Assembly: GCA_038224615.1 (NCBI GenBank) | Contig: JBBRFH010000014.1 | Span: 1 to 21,977 of the forward strand | Direction of reading: 5' to 3' | DNA from: JBBRFH01 sp038224615 | GTDB lineage: Bacteria; Planctomycetota; Phycisphaerae; Tepidisphaerales; Tepidisphaeraceae | Length of the DNA stretch: 21,977 bases | Shown here: piece by piece, positions 12,475 to 19,152 of the stretch | How the letters are laid out: each line of letters begins with the position of its first letter | Numbering within the stretch: the first letter of the stretch is position 1 | Program-made: the position numbers and the translations under genes | Notes under the pieces: generated by a model | The model's input: the letters and a program-made list of their open reading frames with translations, nothing else | The model's database searches: none | Told to the model about the DNA's origin: nothing

Positions 12475-14316
12475 TCAAATCTGCGGAATCTGCGTAATCT
12501 GCGGTTCCACGTCTTTGTCTTCGAGTTTGAGCTGGTGCCTGGCCATTTTCCAGTAGAGCCCGCGTTGGCGGATGAGTTCATGGTGAGTTCCGCGTTCGAC
12601 GATCTTGCCGGCGTCCATGACGAAGATCTGGTCGCAGTCGGCGACCGTGCTCAGGCGGTGACTGACGAGGATCAGGGTCCGCATGCCCTTGATGTTCTTG
12701 AGCGTCTCGATGATCAACTGCTCGTGCTGCGGGTCCAGGGCGCTGGTCGGCTCGTCCATGATGATGATCGGTGCCTCGGTCAGCAGCGCCCGCGCGATGC
12801 TGATTCGCTGCCGCTGCCCGCCGGAGAGATTGGAACCGGACTCGCTGATCTGCTCTTCATACTTGTGGTCGAGCTTGTCGATAAACGCCGTCGCCCCGGC
12901 AATCTCGGCGGCGTGCTTGATCTGCGCGTCGGTGGCATCGGGCCGGCCATAGGCGATGTTTTCGCGAACGCTCGTCGGCAGGACGACGTTCTCCTGCAGC
13001 ACCAGCGCGATGTGCTTGCGGATGTCCATCACTTTGATCGCCCGCAGGTCCTGCCCGTCGAGCTTGATCGAGCCTTCGACCGGGTCGTAGAAGCGCGGGA
13101 TGAGGTTGAGCAGCGTTGTCTTGCCCACGCCCGACGAGCCGACAAACGCGACCATTTGGCCGGGAATGATCGTGCAGGTGATCCCGTCGAGCACGTTGGC
13201 GCGCTCGCCGTAGCGGAAGATTACGTTGTCGAGTTCGAGCACGCGCGACTGCTTGGGCAGCGGCATCGAGGCCGGCGAATCCTTGATGATCGGGTCGCGG
13301 TCCAGCACCTCAAACACGCGCCGGCAACCGGCCACCCCGGTGGCGAGCATCGAGGCGCTGCCGCTAAGGCCCTTGAGCGGGTTATAGAGTTGTTCGAGCA
13401 GGCGGATGAAGATCGTCAGTTGCCCGACGGTAAAGCCCGCCTCGCCGAGCTTAAGCACCCATTGGTCGCGGTAGACCAGGTATCCGCCGTAACCGAGGAT
13501 CGACGCAGCGCCGAACGCCAGGATAAGCCCCACCATCAGCCAGAACGACACCTCCTGCCAGTGCAACCGCAGGTACGCCGACACGCTGTTGTTGACGTCG
13601 GTGTGAAAGCGCTGGTACTCGTCCTTTTCACGGCTGAACGCCTGCACCAGCCCGATCGACGCCGCCGAGCGCTGGATGGTGGTGGTGAGTTGGCTTTCGA
13701 CCTCCTTGGCCTCGGTGGCCTTGCGCTGGAGGATCTTGCCGTAGAACTTGGTGCTCCAATACAGCAGCGGCGCAACCGCCAGCGACACCAGTGTCAAACG
13801 CCAGTTCGCCTGCAGCATGATGACGGTCATCCACACCAGCGTCAGCGAATTGACGACGACCGACTGGATGAACCCCTGCACGATCGTCTGCACGCCGTAG
13901 GTGTCCCACGACAGGCGGTAAATTGCGTCTCCCTGCGGCTGGCTCTTGTGATACGCCAGGGACAATTCCTGCAGCTTGCGGAACAGGTCGCACCGCACGC
14001 GCATGAGCGCGCCGTAGCCCACGCGGATGCTCAGGAACGTCTGCCCCATGCGCAGCGATTCCTCCAGCAATTTCAGCGTCAGGAAAAACCCCGTCAGCCC
14101 GAAGATGACGGCCAGCGGCCTGTTGGGCGTGAAATGGAAGAACGTGCGGGTGACCCAGTCCGTGCCGCGCTGGCCGGCGAAGTAGTCGATCAGGATCGCC
14201 AGCGGAAACACCTGCAGCGTCGCCGACGCGGTGCTGACTGCGATCGTCAACAGCAGCAGCACGATGCGTGCGACTTCCTGCCTGTAATACGCGAGCGCTC
14301 GGAGATACAGCTTCAT
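12475..14316 (-). CDS. ABC transporter, fused permease and ATPase (type IV exporter)
   Basis: The 613-aa product has an MsbA/NdvA-like layout: a six-helix permease domain (about residues 15-330) then an ATPase domain. ATPase motifs are all intact: GSSGVGKT (Walker A, 393-400), Q441, LSGGQ (497-501), IIIMDEP (Walker B, 517-523), SALD and H553. It works as a homodimer or half-transporter exporting a lipid-linked or glycan substrate; the neighbouring sugar genes suggest the latter. I chose the ATG at 14316 (MKLYLRALAYYRQ) rather than an initiator 18 codons upstream that lies near a repeat. The last ten or so codons (VEPQITQIPQI and stop) are supplied by the right inverted repeat of the GxxExxY unit, so the native C-terminus has been replaced or extended. 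Confidence 0.93.
   Translation of the reverse strand: MKLYLRALAYYRQEVARIVLLLLTIAVSTASATLQVFPLAILIDYFAGQRGTDWVTRTFFHFTPNRPLAVIFGLTGFFLTLKLLEESLRMGQTFLSIRVGYGALMRVRCDLFRKLQELSLAYHKSQPQGDAIYRLSWDTYGVQTIVQGFIQSVVVNSLTLVWMTVIMLQANWRLTLVSLAVAPLLYWSTKFYGKILQRKATEAKEVESQLTTTIQRSAASIGLVQAFSREKDEYQRFHTDVNNSVSAYLRLHWQEVSFWLMVGLILAFGAASILGYGGYLVYRDQWVLKLGEAGFTVGQLTIFIRLLEQLYNPLKGLSGSASMLATGVAGCRRVFEVLDRDPIIKDSPASMPLPKQSRVLELDNVIFRYGERANVLDGITCTIIPGQMVAFVGSSGVGKTTLLNLIPRFYDPVEGSIKLDGQDLRAIKVMDIRKHIALVLQENVVLPTSVRENIAYGRPDATDAQIKHAAEIAGATAFIDKLDHKYEEQISESGSNLSGGQRQRISIARALLTEAPIIIMDEPTSALDPQHEQLIIETLKNIKGMRTLILVSHRLSTVADCDQIFVMDAGKIVERGTHHELIRQRGLYWKMARHQLKLEDKDVEPQITQIPQI
12478..12507. repeat. Right inverted repeat of the GxxExxY unit
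   Basis: The 30-base inverted copy of 12039-12068 with one mismatch. It is also coding sequence: on the minus strand it is read as the C-terminal EPQITQIPQI of the ABC transporter, whose stop codon (12475-12477) lies immediately beyond it. Confidence 0.85.
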
Positions 14317-14343
14317 CGGGGTACCGAATTCTAAATTGTGAAT

Positions 14344-14410
14344 GCTGAATTCTGAAAGCAGACGAGGCAAGCCCGCAAGCTGTTTCAGAACTCATCCTTC
14401 AGAATTCAGC
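14344..14410. repeat. GAATTC-centred inverted repeat between two genes
   Basis: GCTGAATTCTGAA (14344-14356) and TTCAGAATTCAGC (14398-14410) are perfect 13-bp inverted arms around 41 bases. A further GAATTCTAAATT lies next to the left arm. The right arm overlaps the last codon and stop of the GH-GT2 gene. This is probably another short palindromic family and may weaken co-transcription with the ABC gene. Confidence 0.65.
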
Positions 14411-16934
14411 CTTTCTTCGCCTCCATGTCCTGGATGTTGCCGCTGGACTTCTGGTCACGCGGGACGGGGACGAATTGGAGTCGCTCGGCGCAGGTCGCGA
14501 TCAGCGCCAGAACCGGCCGGGTGACGCGGACGCGATCGACGAGGTAGAGCGTCACCATCACGATCGGGATCAGCGCCGCCGGCCGGCTGAACGGCCACAG
14601 GTGCAGCAGCAGAAGGAAGCTGAGCATGGACATCGCCATCATCAGTACGAGGCAGAATTTGCTCATCGACGCCTTGACCCGCAGCCGCGTCAGCATCGCC
14701 CCACCGCCGTGGATTTCGGTGGCCGAGCTGAGCTGCATCTTCACGTAGCGGCTGCCGAAGATCTCCAGGTCCCAGCCCTCCCAGCCGCTGTCCAGACGCG
14801 TGCGCCACCGCTGCGCTTCGCACTCTTTTTTGATCTCCTCGATCAGGTGCAGGCGCTCGTGGCTCTTGCTCCAGTAGCGGAGCACGTTGGGCTGTTCGGG
14901 GTCGAACGGCATCGCGCGCGGGGCCGGCTTGAGCGTGTTCTTGACGTTGTTGAGCACCTTGGCGCGAAGCCGCACGCTGTAGCGCGCCCAGCCGCGGGTG
15001 ATCGGCTGGCGCCAGTGCAGGTACGCGATCAGCGGGCGCGACCAGAAACTGCGGTGCCTGGGCATCGGCGCCTGCCACGCGGCAACACACGCCAGCGCAA
15101 CCGGCGTGAGGAACATCACGATCGCCACCCAGAACAGTTGCGGGATCGCCATCCCCAGGAAGGTGATGAAAGCCGCGAGCAGGTGCCACTCGATGCTCAT
15201 CATCACCGCCGCGACCATCGACGACTCGCGGCGATACATCGTCTGGAAAAGCCCCGTTCCGAAGATGCCGTGGTAAATGACGTCCCCGCCAATCCGGACG
15301 CCGAAGTCCCCGCCATAAATCCGCCCGCGCCAAAAGCTGGCGCCCAGCGTGTTGAAGTGGTACGGGTGCTTGTATTTGAGCAGGGCCTCGGCGGTGCCGT
15401 AGCCGCGCTGCTGCTTGAGATAGGCTTTGACGGTGTTGCGCCGGTAATGCCAGACCTGGGCCGCGGGCGCGAAACCGATGCTGTAACCGCTGGCCTGCAG
15501 GCGCCAGATGAAATCGACGTCATCGCCGGCGGCGCGGTATTGCGGGTCAAAGCCGTTCACCTGCAGCGCCGCCCAGCGGTAGAACGCCATGTTGCAGCCG
15601 GGCACGTGCTCGGCGGTGCGGTCGTCGATCATCACATGCGTCGGCCCGCCGGGGCTTTGCCCCACGCAGTCGGCCACCCACGAGCCCTCGTCCGGGATCA
15701 GGTTCGGCCCGCCCAGCCCGACGTGCTTGCTGCGCGTCAGCGTGAGCGCGATGTAATACAGCCAGTCTTCGTCGGCTTCGCAGTCGCTGTCGCTGTAGAC
15801 GATGATCTCGCCCGTCGCCGCGTGCATGCCGACATTGCGGGCGTGCGAAAGCCCCATGTTCTTCTGCTGGATGTTCACCACACGCGGGAACTTCTTGAGG
15901 ATCTGCTGTGTGCGGTCCGTCGAACCGTCATCGACGAAGATCACCTCCACTTCGCCGGGGTAGCGGATCTTCATCATCGACGCCAGGCACGAATCGACGG
16001 TGCTGGCGCCGTTGTACGAGCAGATGATGACGCTGATTTTCGGCAGCGGATCGTTACTGACCTGCGGCACCTTCTTGAACAGCTCCTGCACCGTATAGAA
16101 GGCTTTCTTCGGCGAGCGGTCGCGATGTACGAGGCCGAACTTCCAGTCCTCGATGCGCATCCCGCCGGTGAACCAGTCGTCGGTGTAGCTGAAGATGAAC
16201 GTGCCGGCGAGGCCCTCGTCGAAGACGCAGCGCACATGCGTGCCCAGGATTTCCGCCTGCTGCTCCTCGGTCTTCTCGCGGTGCGTGTCGATGCCGTACT
16301 CGCCGAGCATCAGCGGCTTTTCGCCGGCGATCATCTGCAGGCGGGCGAGGTAATTGCGGAAGACCTCTTCCTTGTGCAAATAGACATTGAAGCTGACGAA
16401 ATCGTGGTTGCGCGGGCTGAGATACTCGGTCGTCGGATAGTTGGCGAACGTCGCCAGGCACTCGGGCGACTCTTGCTTGACGATGTCGATCAGCTCGTCG
16501 ATGAAATCGACGATCGGCCCTGCGCCGACGAAGCGGACGATGTCCGCCGGCAACTCGTTGACCACGCTCATCGCGAAGACCGCCGGGTGATTGCCGCAAT
16601 CGCGGGCGGCGGTGCGGACGGCATTGCGGGCCTGGTCCATCAACGCGTCATTGCCGATGAACGTCAGGTTCTTCGGCCAGGGGACGTCGACGAAAACCTT
16701 CATCCCGGTCTCGGTCGCGATGTCCAGAAACCACTTGTTCGGCTTCCAGTAGACGCGAACGCAGTTGGCACCCAGCTCGAGGATCTGCTGGAAATCCCGC
16801 TTGACCTGCTCAGGCTCGGGATAGAACTCCCCCAGGCTGTTGATTTCAAACGGCCCGTAGGTCACTCCTTTGACGAAGAATTTTTCCGTCCCCAGGCGGA
16901 AGAACTTGCCGTCGCGGCGGACGCGGTTGGTCAC
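14406..16934 (-). CDS. Glycoside hydrolase (GH2/TIM-barrel-like) fused to GT2 glycosyltransferase with membrane segments
   Basis: The 842-aa product joins two enzymes. Residues about 1-285 are a TIM-barrel glycosidase domain of clan GH-A type: GVTYGPF, NCVRVYW, the acid/base in SVVNELP (N126-E127) and the nucleophile in LMLGEYG (E212). Residues about 299-530 are a GT2 domain: ISVIICSYNG, VDDGSTD (334-340), the metal-binding D382-S383-D384, GDDVDFIWRL (D471-D472) and a QQRGYG motif replacing QxxRW. Membrane segments follow at about 571-620, and again at about 758-800 after a conserved soluble stretch. No signal peptide precedes the hydrolase domain, so it is probably cytoplasmic with the GT2 domain. 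The start is a GTG; upstream the frame stays open to a TAG near 17010 with no ATG. It heads the cluster with the ABC exporter and two glycosyltransferases. Confidence 0.88.
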   Translation of the reverse strand: MTNRVRRDGKFFRLGTEKFFVKGVTYGPFEINSLGEFYPEPEQVKRDFQQILELGANCVRVYWKPNKWFLDIATETGMKVFVDVPWPKNLTFIGNDALMDQARNAVRTAARDCGNHPAVFAMSVVNELPADIVRFVGAGPIVDFIDELIDIVKQESPECLATFANYPTTEYLSPRNHDFVSFNVYLHKEEVFRNYLARLQMIAGEKPLMLGEYGIDTHREKTEEQQAEILGTHVRCVFDEGLAGTFIFSYTDDWFTGGMRIEDWKFGLVHRDRSPKKAFYTVQELFKKVPQVSNDPLPKISVIICSYNGASTVDSCLASMMKIRYPGEVEVIFVDDGSTDRTQQILKKFPRVVNIQQKNMGLSHARNVGMHAATGEIIVYSDSDCEADEDWLYYIALTLTRSKHVGLGGPNLIPDEGSWVADCVGQSPGGPTHVMIDDRTAEHVPGCNMAFYRWAALQVNGFDPQYRAAGDDVDFIWRLQASGYSIGFAPAAQVWHYRRNTVKAYLKQQRGYGTAEALLKYKHPYHFNTLGASFWRGRIYGGDFGVRIGGDVIYHGIFGTGLFQTMYRRESSMVAAVMMSIEWHLLAAFITFLGMAIPQLFWVAIVMFLTPVALACVAAWQAPMPRHRSFWSRPLIAYLHWRQPITRGWARYSVRLRAKVLNNVKNTLKPAPRAMPFDPEQPNVLRYWSKSHERLHLIEEIKKECEAQRWRTRLDSGWEGWDLEIFGSRYVKMQLSSATEIHGGGAMLTRLRVKASMSKFCLVLMMAMSMLSFLLLLHLWPFSRPAALIPIVMVTLYLVDRVRVTRPVLALIATCAERLQFVPVPRDQKSSGNIQDMEAKKG

Positions 16935-17251
16935 CGGCTGGTCGACGCGCCTGCGGCCTCCCGCAGCCGCCGTCGCGCCTTTTCCGGGGGTCTTGAATGA
17001 AACAGCGGGCTAGGCAGTAATCGTCATAACAGCAACTTCGCGGGCCGGAATCATACCTGATATCGCCGTCCGATTCAGCCGTGAAGCATCCGAGACACGT
17101 TACCGGATGCACGGTTAGGGACGGCGTCCGATAAGAGCCAACGTGGCCCGGTTCGCCCCTTCGGGGGGAGCATTTCGGGTGCAGGCGCTTCGTCCGGGAA
17201 AGAGCCGGACAAAGCCAACACGCGGTATCTCAAGCGAACTTCCGTTGCCGG

Positions 17252-17357
17252 TGTCATTCTGAGCGGAGCGAGGGATCTGCTCGCCGCGTTTAGGCGCGTC
17301 GGTGGCGCATCGGGCCTCGCCGTGGCAAGAAGATCCTTCGCGGCGCTCAGGATGACA
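17252..17357. repeat. Inverted-repeat element of the TCATTCTGAGCGGAGCG type
   Basis: The left arm 17252-17278 (TGTCATTCTGAGCGGAGCGA...) and right arm 17331-17357 (...GCGCTCAGGATGACA) are inverted copies matching at 23 of 27 positions, with a 52-base loop. I know this repeat as one dispersed over many bacterial genomes and often mis-called as protein. It is likely a non-autonomous palindromic element. Confidence 0.8.
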
Positions 17358-17464
17358 GAATCGCCTGCTTCAACCACTGATCGTTCCCCCTCCGAATCGC
17401 GCACCGCCTGGATCAGGCAATAAAAGAAAATTTTCTGCGAATTCCGAGGGCTTTTCGATCGCGC

Positions 17465-17569
17465 GTTGCGTGAATCGACCCGGATTCGCGCAACTGACCT
17501 GTACCTATGGAGGCCCCGCACGGCGGGGGTTTCTGACGCGCGACGATGTATCAAATGTAGCGCGCGTCA
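17465..17569. other. Three consecutive hairpins, possible structured RNA or regulatory region
   Basis: GTTGCGTGAATC (17465-17476) pairs with GATTCGCGCAAC (17483-17494) over 12 bp with one G-U. CCCCGC (17514-17519) pairs with GCGGGG (17523-17528) around ACG and is followed by GTTTCT on the plus strand, like a small intrinsic terminator. TGACGCGCG (17534-17542) pairs with CGCGCGTCA (17561-17569). An A/T-rich patch lies 20-45 bases upstream. I cannot assign a known RNA family. Confidence 0.4.
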
Positions 17570-17581
17570 ACAGTGTTGCAG

Positions 17582-17600
17582 CACGGGTTGAAAACCCGTG
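17582..17600. repeat. CACGGGTT palindrome
   Basis: CACGGGTT and AACCCGTG form an 8-bp stem around GAA. The flanking GCAG...TCAT pattern suggests a small dispersed palindrome rather than a terminator, since no T-run follows. Confidence 0.5.
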
Positions 17601-17713
17601 TCATCAGAAATACCGACTCCCGCTTTTCATCTGCGCCACATGCATTACTTCGCGTTCAACTTCGCGCTCTTCGCATTTTCGCGGCTGGCATTTTCTTCGG
17701 TGGATCTCGCGCA

Positions 17714-17749
17714 ACGGAAAGGCACGAGCCGAAAGAATCGGCCCGTGCC
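17714..17749 (-). terminator. Intrinsic terminator after the LysM gene
   Basis: GGCACGAGCCGA (17721-17732) pairs with TCGGCCCGTGCC (17738-17749) over 12 positions with one mismatch, around AAGAA. On the minus strand the stem is followed by TTTCCGTT. It begins 42 bases after the LysM stop codon, as expected for its terminator. Confidence 0.7.
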
Positions 17750-17790
17750 TGGGTGAGTGCGGAGAGTGTTGCGCCAACGAGTCGGCGCGT

Positions 17791-18744
17791 CTACCGGCTG
17801 GCGAGCGGCGGCTCGGGGAGCGTGAGGACAGTGCCGATCTTGAGGCGCTCGGCGTTGGGACCGATCTTTTCCTTGTTCAGGTCGTAGATCGACGACCAGC
17901 GATTGGTCTTGCCGTACAGACGCAGGCTGATCTTGTGCAGCGTGTCGCCGGGCTTGATGACGTACTGCTTGCTTGCGTCGATCGCGCCGATGGTCTCGGC
18001 GGCGGTCGGGTCGACGGCGTTGCGGGTCTCAGCGGTGGTAGTGACGACGGCGGCGGCGGGAAGCGTGTCCTTCGCGGGAGCGTTGATCGTCATGCCGGGC
18101 TTGAGCCGGGCAGGATCGAGCGTGGGATTGGCGTCGACAAGCACCTTGTAGAGATTCTTGTTGCCGTACAGCTTGCCCGCGATGCGCGAGAAATTGTCGC
18201 CGGCCTGCACGGTGTAGGTGCCGGCGGCGGCGGTGACGACGGTCGAGCCGTTGGCGAGATCATTGCCGCTGGACGATTCAAAACCGCGCCCGGGCGTGCG
18301 GGTGACGAGCGGGCTGTTGGCGGATGCGGCGCCGGCAACGCCGGTTTCGTGCGACCTCGGCCCGGCCAGTGCGGGCGTGGCATCGACGGGAACCTTGCCG
18401 CTGTTGAGCACGGTGGCCCAGTCGACATTGCTCTTGCCGTCGTTGCGAGCGCTCTCGGCGAACGGGTCGGCGCTGCTGGTGTCTTTGGCGGTGCCGTCCC
18501 TGGGGGCGGCAGACGCGTCGTCGCGCGGGGGCAGGCCGCTGACGACCTGGTCGCTGGGCGCGGTGACGTCGAGCGTCCCGGCGCCGTCGCCGGAGGCGCG
18601 ATGGGCGGTGGGATCAATCGTCGCCTCACCCGAGGACGAGAGCGTGGCCATCAGGCCGTAGACCAATGCGATACCAACGACGCCGGCGGCGGCGGCGAGT
18701 ACGACTTTAACTTCTTTACGAAGGACCAGCACTTGGGACTCCAT
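17791..18744 (-). CDS. Membrane-anchored protein with two LysM domains
   Basis: The 317-aa product probably binds peptidoglycan. After a short cytoplasmic N-terminus (MESQVLVLRKEVK) a single membrane helix covers about residues 14-35. A Ser/Ala/Asp-rich, probably disordered linker runs to about 175. Two LysM domains follow: 176-222 (TYTVQAGDNFSRIAGKLYG ... LKPGMTI) and 260-309 (YVIKPGDTLHKISLRLYG ... LKIGTVLTLP). The helix has no clear cleavage site, so the protein is likely anchored and faces the periplasm. No catalytic domain is attached, so it may be a scaffold or recruit other factors. I chose the ATG at 18744; an in-frame TTG at 18816 would add 24 polar residues. It lies downstream of secDF, separated by 408 bases with a terminator. 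Confidence 0.88.
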   Translation of the reverse strand: MESQVLVLRKEVKVVLAAAAGVVGIALVYGLMATLSSSGEATIDPTAHRASGDGAGTLDVTAPSDQVVSGLPPRDDASAAPRDGTAKDTSSADPFAESARNDGKSNVDWATVLNSGKVPVDATPALAGPRSHETGVAGAASANSPLVTRTPGRGFESSSGNDLANGSTVVTAAAGTYTVQAGDNFSRIAGKLYGNKNLYKVLVDANPTLDPARLKPGMTINAPAKDTLPAAAVVTTTAETRNAVDPTAAETIGAIDASKQYVIKPGDTLHKISLRLYGKTNRWSSIYDLNKEKIGPNAERLKIGTVLTLPEPPLASR

Positions 18745-19049
18745 TCCCAGAGGCGATGATTTGTGTCGTCCGTCCGATCGCGGCGGGTGGAAGGCATCAC
18801 CCACGAGAACCCGCAATCAGCCCAGTCTGGACGCCGGCGCTATCGCTTCCTGCATCGCGCCGGAACATCTGCGAAGTGAATTGTCGCCCGCACTTTCAGG
18901 GGAAAACCGGTCTAACCCGGCCGCCCTTGTCGTGCATGCGGTCCACATGCGCCGATCATCATGCCAACCGCGCGTGGGGTTGTAAAGGTGACAAATCGTA
19001 GCACATGAAAAAATACCGAGCGCGAAGCCGATTACATGCAAAAACAGAA
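18745..19049. other. Upstream region of the LysM gene, no gene seen
   Basis: About 305 bases between the LysM start and the inverted repeat at 19050. Small frames here are Arg/Cys/Pro-rich and without family features. It presumably holds the LysM promoter, but I see no convincing -35/-10 pair. Confidence 0.5.
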
Positions 19050-19123
19050 ACCACGAATCTTCGCAGATCGCCCGAATGAAAGCCGCGGGCTTCCCGCCGT
19101 GTCGATTCGTGAAGACTCGTGGT
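19050..19123. terminator. Inverted repeat after secDF, probable bidirectional terminator
   Basis: ACCACGAATCTTCGCA (19050-19065) and CGTGAAGACTCGTGGT (19108-19123) are inverted copies with a few mismatches. Similarity continues outward for about 10 more bases. On the minus strand the stem is followed by TTTCTGTTTTTG, and on the plus strand by CGGCTTTTCTT. It lies 30 bases after the secDF stop codon. The CCACGAATC motif looks like another dispersed repeat family. Confidence 0.65.
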
Positions 19124-19152
19124 CGGCTTTTCTTCGGCGTCGGTGGCGATGC

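Larger units (their letters stand above)
12039..12507. mobile_element. 469-bp inverted-repeat-bounded unit carrying a GxxExxY gene
   Basis: The left end 12039-12068 reads GAACCGCAGATT, ACGCAGATT, ACGCAGATT. The right end 12478-12507 is its inverted copy with one difference (29 of 30). Each end is thus a 12-base block followed by two 9-base direct repeats. Between them lies a single gene, with its own ribosome binding site, that fills nearly all of the unit. There is no transposase. I see no convincing target-site duplication. The unit separates the ABC exporter gene from the glycosyltransferase pair in an otherwise co-directional cluster. That it moves is inference from the repeats and position. 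Confidence 0.7.
17010..17713. other. Long intergenic region with repeats and hairpins, no convincing gene
   Basis: About 700 bases separate the GH-GT2 gene from the LysM gene terminator. Minus-strand frames here (for example 17075-17554) contain VILSAAKDLL and RSLAPLRMTP, the usual translation of a dispersed repeat rather than a protein. It contains a UUCG-type hairpin (17156-17167), a long inverted repeat (17252-17357), three successive hairpins (17465-17569) and an 8-bp palindrome (17582-17600). An A/T-rich stretch lies near 17418-17445. Confidence 0.6.

Noticed and set aside
12031..12515. Target-site duplication flanking the GxxExxY unit
   Set aside because: The flanks (AATACGAT on the left, CACGTCTT on the right) share no direct repeat of useful length.
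12235..14334. Plus-strand open frame of 699 codons opposite the ABC exporter
   Set aside because: The minus strand has complete ABC exporter motifs; the plus frame has none and begins inside the GxxExxY unit.
14475..17000. Plus-strand open frame of 841 codons opposite the GH-GT2 gene
   Set aside because: Nearly as long as the real gene but rich in Arg, His and Asp with no domain. It arises because high third-position GC removes stop codons on the other strand.
17075..17554. Minus-strand frame of 159 codons upstream of the GH-GT2 gene
   Set aside because: Its centre is the translation of a dispersed inverted repeat (VILSAAKDL), and the rest has no protein character.
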